Source of the DNA: Aurantiochytrium sp. KH105
Lineage: Eukaryota > Sar > Bigyra > Thraustochytrida > Thraustochytriidae
Assembly: GCA_003116975.1 (NCBI GenBank)
Contig: BGKB01000155.1
Location: 111,693-175,692 of the forward strand
Length of the DNA stretch: 64,000 bases
Reading direction: 5' to 3'
The position numbers were made by a program, and so were the translations under genes. The notes beneath the pieces are model-generated. The model made no database searches and was not told the origin of the DNA. It saw only the letters and a list, made by a program, of their open reading frames with translations. This document shows, piece by piece, positions 40,538 through 49,956 of the stretch (position 1 is the first letter of the stretch; each line of letters starts with the position of its first letter).

Positions 40538-42046
40538 AGGCAAAGGTCGACTTGCAAGGCAAGGCAAGGCAAGGCAAGGCACTCACAGCTTGCATGTGTT
40601 CATTCATTCATTCATTCATTCCCTCATGCCTTCATTCATGTAGTAAGATGGGTGAAAATGAGAGGGAGAAAGAGAGGAAGAGACAAGAGCGAAAGAATCG
40701 CATGCTTGGCTTGATTGTTGATCGTTTTTCCATTCTAATCTATTCTTTTCTTTCCATCTCACCTCATCTCGACTCAACTCGTCTCATCTCAACTCATCTC
40801 ATTTGGATGGTCCAAGTCTCTCCTTCGCCTCCATCGGACCTTGCTCATTGTCAATGTCGGGGTCAACGGCTTCGTCCTCGCTTGCTACTTTCTTTTTCTT
40901 CTTTCTGCCCCTTATTCGATAAGAAACCCCACTTCACCTCGATCTCATCTCCTCCTCTCCGTCGCGGCGCCTCAACTCCCCTCAGCGCAGCTTGTCGAGC
41001 TCCGCGGCTGCGCCATCCTCGCTCGCTGTGGAAGTCACCTCCGCGTAACGCCGTGGAGGGCCATTTCCCCTAGGCGTTTCTCTGCCGGACCCGCCTTACG
41101 CGGCGCCCTGCTTCCTCCGCGCCCGAAACGTTCACTTTCTTCGCGGCCCCCCCTTCCCGCGCCTTCTCCCCGCCGCCGGCGCCACCTTAACCCCGCCTAA
41201 AGTTCCCGCCGCGGCGGCCGCACTACGAGTTTAGGCAGCGGGGCGCGGCAAGTCGGGGTCTCCGCGGGGCGCAAGTGGGCGGCGCGGGATAGCCGACTTG
41301 CGCGCGCGCGCGCGCAAGTGGAGAATGCGGCGCCAAGTGCAGCGAGGGCCGCGCCGCGCGGAAGGAGCAGACCCGCTTCAGAAGGCAGGCCCGACGCACG
41401 CACGCACGCACGCCGCGCAGGCACGCCCCGGGCGAGACGCGCAGGCCGCCGCGCGCGAGCCCCGCCGCAGACCCCGCGGCAGCGCGAGCAGCACCCGCCC
41501 GCGCGCGCGCGCGCCCGCCGAGCGGAGGCGGGAGCGAGGCGATCAGAGCGGATCAGATCAGATCAGATCAGATCAGATCAGGAAGGGGTTTGAAAAGAAA
41601 GGGCCTGGCCGGAGAGCAGACTCCGTCTCTCTGTCTGCGTGTCTGCGCGTGGTGCTGCTGCCTGGGCACGCTCGCTGCGTCGGCGAGGGAGCAGCAGAGG
41701 CGCTCTCTGTTGACAGCGCAGCCGGCCCCGAGAGCGTCGCCAATCTGCGCTGGTTGATCGGACGACTCGCGCGTCTTTCCAGGAGAAAAAAGTGCTGAGC
41801 CAGGCGAGACCAAGCTGTGCAAAGCATAGCAAAGCAAAGTGAAGCGAAGCGAAGCCGTAGAGAGAAGCAACTTCTTCTCTCTCTCTCGTCTGTCCGTCGG
41901 CGTGGGTCGAGCGGTGGCAAGAGAGACGTAGACGCACGCGTGTTGTCGTGAGCGCCGGTCCTGGGCCTTCTTTCTCTTCTCCCTCCTCGTTCTTTTCTTT
42001 CTTCGCTTCCCCTTTTTGGACCTTTTCCCCTTTCGTATCGTTCGAC
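40538..42046. other. Intergenic and upstream region of the SETD3-like gene
   Basis: About 1.5 kb with many simple repeats: GGCAA and CATT tandems (40555-40625), CTCAT/CTCAA tracts (40760-40803), CG-alternating runs (about 41301-41320 and 41500-41520), (GATCA)6 at 41551-41580 and AAGC-type pentamers at 41821-41856. Open frames here are Arg- or Ser-rich and I call none of them. Confidence 0.55.
41551..41580 (+). repeat. (GATCA)6 tandem repeat
   Basis: Six exact GATCA units about 470 bp before the SETD3-like start. A GATCAGATCAG also occurs at 57040-57050 in the PUFA intergenic region. Confidence 0.95.
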
Positions 42047-43798
42047 ATGAGCGACGCGCATCAGCATCTTGGTCTCGGAAATCTACGCATCGAGGAAACG
42101 GGCGGCTGTGGCACCGACACGTCGAACCCAGGGTCAAACATGCCTGGCGCCTCGCGTGCCAAGGTAGGCGTCCGAGGCATCACAAGCGGCATGAGCGGCA
42201 CCGCCGGGATTCCCAAGACCATGCTCAGCAGCGGCACCGGCGGCTTTGCAAGCGTCGATGTGCCCGGCACCGTAGCAGCTAACCTCCAGGTCCCGGACAG
42301 ACTCAAGTTCGAAGTCGACGAGGACGTCGAAGCGACGAGCGAAAAGAAGGGTGACGAGGACGACTCGAACACCATTTTCAAGGAATTCGAAGAATGGCTC
42401 CTCACGAATGGCGCCAAGTTCCCTGACCTTTACCTTAAGCGCTACGGTGACTCCGAGGTGCGCGGCGTGCACGCGACGCGGCCCATTGCCCCGTACAATT
42501 GCATCATCCAGATTCCCCTCAAGTGTCTGATCACGGATGAGATGGGCCGCGAGACCGAGATGGGCCGCAAGTTGTTTAGCCAAAACTACTCGCTCTCGAC
42601 GCCAAACCTTATCGCTGTTCTTCTCTACATTATGGAGACCCGCGAGGACCCGAACCACTTTTTCCAGCCGTACTATAGGGTTCTGCCGCGCAAGTATGAC
42701 GACTTTCCCATTTTTTACAACGACGAGCAACTCTCCTGGCTCACTGGGTCGCCTCTTCTCGACGACATTGCGGAACGGAAGCGCAACATGCACGCCGACT
42801 ACGAAGAGATTTGCCGCCTGGTTCCAGAGTTTGAGCGATTCTCCTTTGAGGAATTTCTCGAGGTGCGCACTGCCGTCGGCTCACGAAACTTTGGCATCCT
42901 CGTGCACAACCACAAACGCACCGCGATGGTACCTTACAGCGACATGCTCAATCACTATCGTCCCCGTGAGACCTCTTGGACCTTTGAGGACAGCAAGGAC
43001 GCTTTCACCATCACAAGTTTGTCGTCGCTGCAGCCGCACCAGCAGGTCATGGATTCCTATGGCAAAAAGTGCAATTCCAAGTTCCTTTTGCACTACGGAT
43101 TTGCCGTCGTGGACAACCGCGAGGAAGATGGCAAGTGCCAAAACGAGATTTACATTCGTCTGCACCTGACGAGTGCCCGCCAAGACTCTCTCCACGAGTC
43201 TCGTCTGGCTGTCCTCGGACCCTCGCGCAGTTCGCGTGGCTTTCGTCTGTCCATGAACATTGAGGACAAGGCCACCAGCGAGGCTCTGAGCTACTGCCGT
43301 GTGGCCGTCGCCACCGCCGACGAGCTGACGGAAATTCTTGCGGCCCGTGGCCTCGACGACATGGGCGCCGGCGATGATGGTCACGGCCACTCGTACCGCC
43401 GCTCGCGCGACTCGTACCGGGACTCTTCGGTTGGCTATGTATCTGCACGAAACGAAACTGCGGCGCTCGAGATGCTTGCAGCCGCCTGTGAGCGCCAGCT
43501 GACAAAGTACCCACAAACGTACGAGGAGAACCTAGAGCTTCTCAACCACGGCAATTTGAAGCCCTTTTCGGTGCGCCGCACCACGCTCATTGTCGTCGTC
43601 AGCGAGCAGGAGATCCTTTCGTTCTGGATTCATGCTTTCGAGACCCTTTCGGCTATTCTCCAGGACAGCTCGAATGAAGCACCGCTGCACCAGCGATTGC
43701 GCCAGTTGCCAGACCGCACGCACCGCGATGCGGACCTTGCGCGTTTTGCGGGCCGCCTGGCCTATGAGATTCGGATGGCCGCGCCCGCGCGCCGCTAG
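42047..43798 (+). CDS. SETD3-like SET-domain protein methyltransferase
   Basis: 583 residues from ATG 42047 (the open frame continues 5', but this ATG begins MSDAHQHL in good context). The first 110 residues are low-complexity. The split SET domain starts near 125: FEEWLLTNGAKFPDLYLKRY, a GVHATRPIAPYNCIIQIP strand, then VGSRNFGI, DMLNHYRP (about 299-306) and SYGKKCNSKFLLHYGF (about 337-352). This NH...YG layout is typical of the Rubisco LSMT/SETD3 class. The rest fits the LSMT substrate-binding helical domain. SETD3 itself methylates a histidine of actin, but class members vary, so the target here is uncertain. The protein is probably cytosolic. Confidence 0.85.
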   Translation: MSDAHQHLGLGNLRIEETGGCGTDTSNPGSNMPGASRAKVGVRGITSGMSGTAGIPKTMLSSGTGGFASVDVPGTVAANLQVPDRLKFEVDEDVEATSEKKGDEDDSNTIFKEFEEWLLTNGAKFPDLYLKRYGDSEVRGVHATRPIAPYNCIIQIPLKCLITDEMGRETEMGRKLFSQNYSLSTPNLIAVLLYIMETREDPNHFFQPYYRVLPRKYDDFPIFYNDEQLSWLTGSPLLDDIAERKRNMHADYEEICRLVPEFERFSFEEFLEVRTAVGSRNFGILVHNHKRTAMVPYSDMLNHYRPRETSWTFEDSKDAFTITSLSSLQPHQQVMDSYGKKCNSKFLLHYGFAVVDNREEDGKCQNEIYIRLHLTSARQDSLHESRLAVLGPSRSSRGFRLSMNIEDKATSEALSYCRVAVATADELTEILAARGLDDMGAGDDGHGHSYRRSRDSYRDSSVGYVSARNETAALEMLAAACERQLTKYPQTYEENLELLNHGNLKPFSVRRTTLIVVVSEQEILSFWIHAFETLSAILQDSSNEAPLHQRLRQLPDRTHRDADLARFAGRLAYEIRMAAPARR

Positions 43799-44499
43799 TC
43801 AAGTCTCGGGTGTCATCGTTACCATCTCCCTTGTATCACTCTTCTTTAATCCTGCGTATTTACAAGGCCGCTGTTCGCCACCTGACCTGCCCCATGTAGT
43901 TCGCCCAACATCTCAATCAAGTCGCCTCATCATCCTAGCGAAACAGCCACCTGGGTGGGTCGGAAGGTGGGTGGGTGGTTGGGTGTTCATTCACCCAAGC
44001 AATCTACCAAACCAATGAGTGAGTCTGAGCTCCCATGTTTGTTGAACGAAGAAGCAACGAAAAGAAAAGGAAACATGCCGTCATCCCCAAAGACGAACTT
44101 TATAAAAAAAACAAAAGATGCATTTTGACGGGACCCCCTCCCCCCCTTTTCTGACTTCTTTCTGTTATCTTCTCACAATGAGCTCGAAGTTTGCTCCTCT
44201 TCAGCAAGCAAGCAAATAATAAGGTAAGCAAGGACCATCGAAGAAGCAGAAACAAAGTAGAAACAAAACAAACAACTAGACCTAGTTTCCTTCGTTTCTC
44301 TGCTTTTGCACTTCAAGGCTCACTATGATAAATGACTCTCGAGGTCAATATTTGACAGCACTGCTAGTTCGCTCGCTGACATAAGAAAAACAGTCCAGGG
44401 CGGGCATTCATAGCAATTAGGTGCAAAGGCCTTTTTCGTCTCAATTTTGCGTATGATAAAATGCCGTGGCTGGCATGTTCAACGTTGCGTTCGTTCAAT
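43799..44499. other. Convergent intergenic region
   Basis: About 700 bp, AT-richer than its surroundings, with a GGTGGGTGGTTGGGTG run near 43966-43984. No gene is seen. Confidence 0.6.
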
Positions 44500-45732
44500 T
44501 CATTGGACAAGGGGCGAAGTCATCGACGACGGAGAAACGAGGCCTCGCGAAGCAAGGTAAGCATCGTTGTACAGCTTGGTGAGCTCGCGAGAGCCCGATC
44601 CACAAATCACAGTCACGACCGTGTGGCCAGGCCCCAAGCGACGCGCCGTCTCGCGTGCAGCACAAAGATTCAAGGCAGAACTACTTCCGACAAATAAACC
44701 ATCGTGTGCGAGAAGATGACGACTCATATCTACGACCTCTTGATCGCTGACGCGCAGTGCTTCGTCAATGGCAGGTAGACCCGTCTCAAAGTTGGCAGTA
44801 AGACGATCAATCCCGATGCCCTCGCATAGCGTGTCGTCTCTGTGTCGTCGTAAACGACGCTCCGCCTGCTCGCGCGTGTACAAGACACCATCGTTGACCC
44901 TGTGAAAGAGACTCGAACCTTGACAATCGGCTAGGACCACGCGCACGTCAGGATTTTGGGCCTTGAGATACATGCTCACGCCAGCAATGGTGCCCCCGGT
45001 CCCTGCAGACATGACAAAGGCATCGAGGCGCTCTCCAGCATCGCGCCAAATCTCGGGTCCCGTGGTTTCATAGTGCATCTTAAAATTGGCCATGTTCTCG
45101 AATTGGTTGGCGAAGATAGCTCCTGGAATCTCCGCGGCACGCTTGCGCGCCACGTTCACATAGTGACCCTGATTTACAATGGAAGCTGGTCTAACGAGCT
45201 CTACCTCGGCGCCAAGACGAGAGAGCAGTTCGCGTTTTTCGATGGCCTGGTCATCGGGCATAATAATGACACACCGATAGCCGCGTGCTCGACACACTTG
45301 GGCGAGACTAATTCCAGTGCTTCCCGAAGTGCCCTCCACGACGGTTCCGCCTGGGCCGAGTCTGCCTTCGCGCTCGGCTTCTTCAACGATGCTAAGCGCG
45401 ACACGGTCCTTCGAGGACCCACCAGGGTTCAGGAACTCGCACTTTGCCAAGACCTCGCATCCAGTTTCCTCGCTCAAACTCGCTACGCGCACGAGCGGGG
45501 TCTCGCCGATGAGCCCATCGAATCCTTCCCGTACCGGCCTTTTCTGTTTTGCCAGCTTTCTCTTTCTCCTCGTCTGTGACGAGGAGGTCGACCATCTTGT
45601 CGCTGCTGCTGCTGCTGGTGTCCTCATCGTCGACGACGACGACGACGACCACCACCACCATGAAGTCGCCATCGACGCGGCCAGGCATGCAGCGAGCGCC
45701 GCAGGAGCCTGCCAGCTGCCGTTGTCCGTCAT
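44500..45732 (-). CDS. Cysteine synthase-type PLP enzyme (fungal cysteine synthase 2-like)
   Basis: 410 residues of the OASS/CBS fold-II family. PLP is held by K108 in LNPGGSSKDR, and the phosphate loop is GTSGSTG (134-140). MSAGTGGTIAG forms a second glycine loop. A family-unusual insert (SLFHRVNDGVLYTREQAERR) precedes EGIGIDRLTANF, as in cysteine synthase 2 of fungi. The reaction would be O-acetylserine (or serine derivative) plus sulfide to cysteine. Residues 1-65 are low-complexity with a W/S-rich stretch, perhaps an anchor or mitochondrial leader. The start could also be the later Met near residue 36. The enzyme is divergent from the RPA34-like gene (283 bp). Confidence 0.88.
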   Translation of the reverse strand: MTDNGSWQAPAALAACLAASMATSWWWWSSSSSSTMRTPAAAAATRWSTSSSQTRRKRKLAKQKRPVREGFDGLIGETPLVRVASLSEETGCEVLAKCEFLNPGGSSKDRVALSIVEEAEREGRLGPGGTVVEGTSGSTGISLAQVCRARGYRCVIIMPDDQAIEKRELLSRLGAEVELVRPASIVNQGHYVNVARKRAAEIPGAIFANQFENMANFKMHYETTGPEIWRDAGERLDAFVMSAGTGGTIAGVSMYLKAQNPDVRVVLADCQGSSLFHRVNDGVLYTREQAERRLRRHRDDTLCEGIGIDRLTANFETGLPAIDEALRVSDQEVVDMSRHLLAHDGLFVGSSSALNLCAARETARRLGPGHTVVTVICGSGSRELTKLYNDAYLASRGLVSPSSMTSPLVQ

Positions 45733-46015
45733 CGTCCCAGCCCGGCCTCGGCGGGCTCCACGAGCAGTCGGCGCAGTCGGCGCAGTCGCAGCAGTAGCGC
45801 GCTCGTGGTCGCTGGTTTAGCCGTCTGGTTGCGTGGGGAAAAGAGGGGCGGTTCCGTGCCGGCTCTGCCGCGGATAGAGGGCAAAACCAATCGTTGGCAG
45901 GCCGCGCCAGTCAGTCCCTGATCGCCGCGAGCGAGGCTGCGCGAGCGAGGCTGCGCGCGAGCAAGGCGCGCGAGGCGAGGCGCGGCGAGGCGAGGCGGGG
46001 AGGGCGAGGCCCACG

Positions 46016-46867
46016 ATGGAGGGCGCCGCCAGCGGACGCAAACGGAAGCGGTACGCATACCGGTCCGTCGGGGACAGCGATTCCGGCGAGAATGGCGACC
46101 GCGAGGTGCGTCTGGAGGACGGGTCCGTGCAGGACGAGAAGATGCTGGTGCACGCCGGCAGCGTGTGGGACGCAGACGAACGTAGAAGAGCTGGCAAGAT
46201 GGTGCCAGAACCCACGGATGACATGCACAGCGTACCACTCGGGGAGGAGCTGTGGATTGTAAGCGTGCCCATGGGTTTTGACGCAGAGGACCTGAACGGC
46301 ATCAAGATCTCCGGCAAAAACCCAGAGGCTACGGTGCGCGTGGGCGCCCAGTTTGAGCTGCGCGCCGATAAACCTGGGACTTTCTCGCAGATCCGCTGCA
46401 TGCGTCCCTCAAGCTCGTATACAAACGGACTTCGTCTTGTGGGCCCGCCGGCCCGCACGTTTCACATTCATCAGCGCGATGAAGATGAAGTCGATGCGGA
46501 GAGCGACCACGAGGATGTTGTTGCTGACGCGGAGCGCGAGCGTCTTCGTAAAGCCGAAGAGGTTGTCAAACAGCTCTTGCCACCGCCGCGTGAGCAAATC
46601 AAATTTCAAACTCTCAACGCCACAAAGCGCGCGGAACTTCTCGAGCGCCTCGAGCGATGCCGCGCGCGGGGGTCGCGCAAGCGCCAGTTTCCTCGCGCCG
46701 GCGGCGAGGGCGATGCCGCCGCAGATGCTTCGGTGCTGACGCCGGAGGCATCATCGAAAAAGAGAAAGTCTTCGAAAAAGGACAAGGAGAGGAGTGAACA
46801 CGCCAAGACGGCTCGCAAGGAGAAGAAGAAACACAAGAAGGAGAAACGACGCAAGTCTGTTGCGTGA
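46016..46867 (+). CDS. Lysine-rich nuclear protein, candidate Pol I subunit RPA34 (A34.5/PAF49)
   Basis: 283 residues. The core (about 75-145) holds GEELWIVSVPMGFDAEDLNGIKISG, close to the ELWxIxxPxxF...LxG opening of the RPA34.5/PAF49 dimerisation module, and a short second half ending RTFHI. The C-terminal 40 residues are almost all Lys, Arg, Ser and Glu (KKRKSSKKDKERS...), matching the basic tail of Pol I PAF49. RPA34 pairs with RPA49 at the Pol I lobe. The match is short and read by eye, so an unrelated nucleolar protein remains possible. Confidence 0.5.
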   Translation: MEGAASGRKRKRYAYRSVGDSDSGENGDREVRLEDGSVQDEKMLVHAGSVWDADERRRAGKMVPEPTDDMHSVPLGEELWIVSVPMGFDAEDLNGIKISGKNPEATVRVGAQFELRADKPGTFSQIRCMRPSSSYTNGLRLVGPPARTFHIHQRDEDEVDAESDHEDVVADAERERLRKAEEVVKQLLPPPREQIKFQTLNATKRAELLERLERCRARGSRKRQFPRAGGEGDAAADASVLTPEASSKKRKSSKKDKERSEHAKTARKEKKKHKKEKRRKSVA

Positions 46868-47267
46868 GCGAGAAAAAAGTTTCTTGCGTGTCTCGGGCCC
46901 CTTCCATCTTCTATTGACTTTTCCTCTTTCCTCCCTTCCTTCCTTCCTGCCCGCCTTTTCCATTTTCCCTATCACTTTGTTCACCTTTTGTGCGAGCTAG
47001 CGGTCTTGGCTGCTGGAACGCTTGATTTCCAGAGAGAGTATAAACAAAAGTCAAAGACTAGCTTGATTGATATTCTTTTGCACATTTGATTGTTTGGAAA
47101 TTCTTGGGCCAGCAATTGAAGAAAATTGATGTTTGATTGCAAAGCTGGCTCTTGCTATTTCAGCAGGGGGAAACAAGCACAAACCAAAACAATCATTGAC
47201 GATTTCTCTGAACAGTTGAAACCAACGCCAACCTCCGTTTTCTTGACTCTCTTCTCTTTTCTTCATC
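46868..47267. other. Convergent intergenic region
   Basis: 400 bp of pyrimidine-rich 3' flank; no gene is seen. Confidence 0.6.
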
Positions 47268-47852
47268 TCACAAGCCTGGCGCCACAACCATGGGCGCAGC
47301 CACCTGATCGCGAACTTCTTTGCCATGCAGCAATTCCACAATTTGCAGAGCGAATTCGATCGCAGTGCCTGGCCCTCGCGAAGTAATGACCTTTTCGTCA
47401 TCTGTGACGACAACGCGGGTTTCGGAGCATCCGTCCTTGGCGACGCCCTGAAGCTTTTCCGCGAATCCAGGATGGCAAGTGGCAGGTTTGTTGTCAAGCA
47501 GACCAAGCGGTGCAAGCACGACGGCCGGGGCCGCACAGATGGCTCCAATAATTGCGCCGCGCGCGGCCTGTGCCTTGAGCATGCCCTGCAGCGTTTCGCT
47601 CGCGGCGAGGTTCGTGGCGCCCGGCATCCCGCCGGGGCAAACAATAATATCAAACTCTTTGTCCTGGACTTCTTCAATGCGGGCGTCGGCCTCAACGCGG
47701 ACGCCTCGCGAGCACGTCACCGTCTTGCCTTCCTGGCACACCGCCGCGAGCGTCACCTGGGTCTTGGCCCTGCGCAGAATATCCACCGGCGCCAGGGTCT
47801 CAATCTCCTCGCTCCCATCGGCCACCAGGACCAAAGCCGACTTCTCCGCCAT
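47268..47852 (-). CDS. DJ-1/PARK7-like protein
   Basis: 194 residues from ATG 47852 (the open frame extends 5' without better Met context). The nucleophile elbow IIGAICAAP carries C106, the same number as in human DJ-1. E16 in ADGSEEIETLAPVDIL takes the place of the DJ-1 glutamate that tunes the cysteine. FDIIVCPGGMPGATNL and SRGPGTAIEFALQIVELL are strong family strings. DJ-1 proteins act in oxidative-stress response and as glyoxalases or deglycases, with debate about which. The protein is probably cytosolic or mitochondrial. The promoter is shared with the Tpt1-like gene (414 bp). Confidence 0.93.
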   Translation of the reverse strand: MAEKSALVLVADGSEEIETLAPVDILRRAKTQVTLAAVCQEGKTVTCSRGVRVEADARIEEVQDKEFDIIVCPGGMPGATNLAASETLQGMLKAQAARGAIIGAICAAPAVVLAPLGLLDNKPATCHPGFAEKLQGVAKDGCSETRVVVTDDEKVITSRGPGTAIEFALQIVELLHGKEVRDQVAAPMVVAPGL

Positions 47853-48266
47853 TATCCTTCGCTGCGAAGACCTCGCTGCCGCCTTCTCTCGCCGCCGAAC
47901 GCGCGTGCGCGCAAAAGCTTCCGTATCCGGTCTGCAGCTGCGCGCTCGACGCTGTGCAAGTCCGCCTCGCCCTCCCTGCCGAATATCTTTGCTGGTACAC
48001 ACCTCGATGGGCCGAAGCCGAGGTCAGGTAGTTGCCCTAGAACGTGCCGGGCTCGTGCGGCAAGCCGTCCATGCGCAGCGCGCTTTCATTATGCTGCGCT
48101 GCCGGTACGCGCAAAGCCGCAAAGCCGCAAAGCCGCAAAGCCGCGGGTGCCGCGCCGACGGAAGGGAGCGAGAGGAGCGGAGGAGGAGGAGAAGAGTCTG
48201 CTTGCTTGCTTGCTTGGTCGCTTGGTCGCTTGCTTGCTTTGCTCGAAGGCGAGAGATCATATCATC
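47853..48266. promoter_or_regulatory. Divergent promoter region, DJ-1 / Tpt1-like
   Basis: 414 bp with a (GCAAAGCC)4 repeat at 48111-48142 and CTTG/GGTCG tetramers at about 48207-48240. The Tpt1 reading frame is open across it but has no family sequence before ATG 48267. Confidence 0.55.
48111..48142 (+). repeat. (GCAAAGCC)4 tandem repeat
   Basis: Four exact 8-base units in the 5' region of the Tpt1-like gene. Confidence 0.95.
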
Positions 48267-49688
48267 ATGGCGGACGCGGAGGAGAAGCAGCGCAAGGCGC
48301 GGCTGGGCAAGGCGTCGAGGTTCATGACCAAGGTGCTCAGGCACCGCGCAACGGAGCTCGGGTTGACGCTGCGCGAAGATGGATTCGTGAGGCTCGAGGA
48401 CCTCACGAAGCTGCAGCCGTTGAAGAGCCTCGAGCTCGCAGATGTGCAGGAGATTGTCAGGACGGACAACAAGCAGCGATTTTCGTTGCAGCAAGAGGCC
48501 GATCAAGAGTGGTGGATTCGCGCGAACCAAGGCCACTCGATCAAGTCTGTAGAGACGGAGGCCCTCTTGGAAAAGGTTGATCTCTCCTTGCTTCCGCAGT
48601 GTATTCACGGAACGTATCTTCGCCACTGGCCTGCAATCCAACGCCAGGGCCTCCGCCGGATGGGCCGAAATCATGTTCATTTTGCCTCGGGACTTCCTGG
48701 ACAGGATGGAGTGCTCAGTGGCTTTCGCGGTTCCGCCGAGGTGCTCATCTTCCTCGATACCGCGCGCGCACATGATGCGGGCTTGGAAATGTTCCGATCA
48801 AGCAATGGTGTCCTACTCACCCCTGGTCTGGGCGATACAGGAGCCATTCCAACGGAGCTTTTCCTCAGGGTCGAGGAGCGGCGCTCTCACAGGGTGCTCT
48901 GGCCCGCGCCCGATGGGGCTACCACCGAACCTGCAAACAAAATGGAAATGAATAAACGAAGTGCTGCTCGTGATAGTGAAGCTGCGAACGCAAGTAAACA
49001 CTCTCGCATCGCGCCAACGCCGCCTTCAAATGCCAAGGCGCACAACAAGAAGCTCTCGCACATGTTGAGTCGTGTGCTGCGGCACTCGGCTGTTCAGGAG
49101 GGTCTCGAAGTGCGCGAAGATGGATTTGTGCGACTGGCTGAGCTACAGGGCAAGCTCAAGCGCTTCAAGGGAATATCGTTTTCGGACATTGAGGCTGTCG
49201 TGCGAGACAACGACAAGCAGCGGTTCACGTTGCGCCAGGACACGGACGGAAGCTGGTTGATTCGTGCGAATCAGGGACACTCCATGTCAGTTGTCAAAGA
49301 GACAAGTTTGTTGCGTCCACTCGATCCAGCAAGCATCGAGACGTGCTTGCACGGAACAAATGCTTCTGCCTGGGCTCAGATTCAGGACAAGGGTTTGTCG
49401 CGAATGAAACGGAATCACATTCACTTTGCTCGCGGACTCCCGTCCTCGGAGACGGGCGTGATCAGCGGGATGCGCAAGTCCTGTGACGTACTTGTGTATG
49501 TAGACGCTGCTGCTGCAGCTGCCGAGGCTGGCATCAAATTTTTCGAGTCAGACAACGGGGTCATTCTTAGCCCCGGCGACGCACAGGGCATGATCGCTCC
49601 TCGGTTTTTCACCAAGGTTACGGACCGAATGGGCCTGGCTCTCGCTGCAAAGAGTGAGTCTACTTTATCAGTTTCTACTTCTTCATGA
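48267..49688 (+). CDS. Tandem-duplicated RNA 2'-phosphotransferase (Tpt1/KptA), two domains
   Basis: 473 residues containing two complete Tpt1-like domains. Domain 1 has KVLRHRATELGL (22-33), IRANQGHS (84-91), CIHGTYLRHW and MGRNHVHFASGLP. Domain 2 has RVLRHSAVQEGL (269-280), IRANQGHS (332-339), CLHGTNASAW and MKRNHIHFARGLP. These are the Arg-His...HGT...HxHF motifs that place NAD and the RNA 2'-phosphate. Tpt1 removes the splice-junction 2'-phosphate left by the fungal/plant-type tRNA ligase. Both halves keep the motifs, so neither is obviously dead. A poly-Ser/polar linker spans about 215-258. Most known family members have one such domain. Confidence 0.9.
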   Translation: MADAEEKQRKARLGKASRFMTKVLRHRATELGLTLREDGFVRLEDLTKLQPLKSLELADVQEIVRTDNKQRFSLQQEADQEWWIRANQGHSIKSVETEALLEKVDLSLLPQCIHGTYLRHWPAIQRQGLRRMGRNHVHFASGLPGQDGVLSGFRGSAEVLIFLDTARAHDAGLEMFRSSNGVLLTPGLGDTGAIPTELFLRVEERRSHRVLWPAPDGATTEPANKMEMNKRSAARDSEAANASKHSRIAPTPPSNAKAHNKKLSHMLSRVLRHSAVQEGLEVREDGFVRLAELQGKLKRFKGISFSDIEAVVRDNDKQRFTLRQDTDGSWLIRANQGHSMSVVKETSLLRPLDPASIETCLHGTNASAWAQIQDKGLSRMKRNHIHFARGLPSSETGVISGMRKSCDVLVYVDAAAAAAEAGIKFFESDNGVILSPGDAQGMIAPRFFTKVTDRMGLALAAKSESTLSVSTSS

Positions 49689-49956
49689 TGGTGATGATGA
49701 TGATGATGATGAGTGTCTGGAAAATACCCTTCAACTAACCGCAGCAATGCTCTTCAAGATCTCAAGTCAAAATGGAATTCACGTTTTCTCGGTATCATTC
49801 TTTTTATTGTCCTTGTCCAAATATTGAGAAGAAATCAGCCGCCGGCTAGATACCGAGGAGGAACGTGAAGCATAAGACAAATAAACGAACAAACAAATGC
49901 GTATGTGATATTATCTTCGCGTCGGTCTCACTCAACTAACATATATGAAAGCTTAC
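49689..49956. other. Convergent intergenic region
   Basis: 268 bp between the Tpt1-like and orfB stop codons, with a GATGGT(GAT)n tract at about 49684-49713. No gene is seen. Confidence 0.7.

Noticed and set aside
47325-48266. N-terminal extension of the Tpt1-like protein
   Set aside because: The frame is open, but it runs antisense over the DJ-1 gene and through simple repeats. The family sequence starts at ATG 48267.
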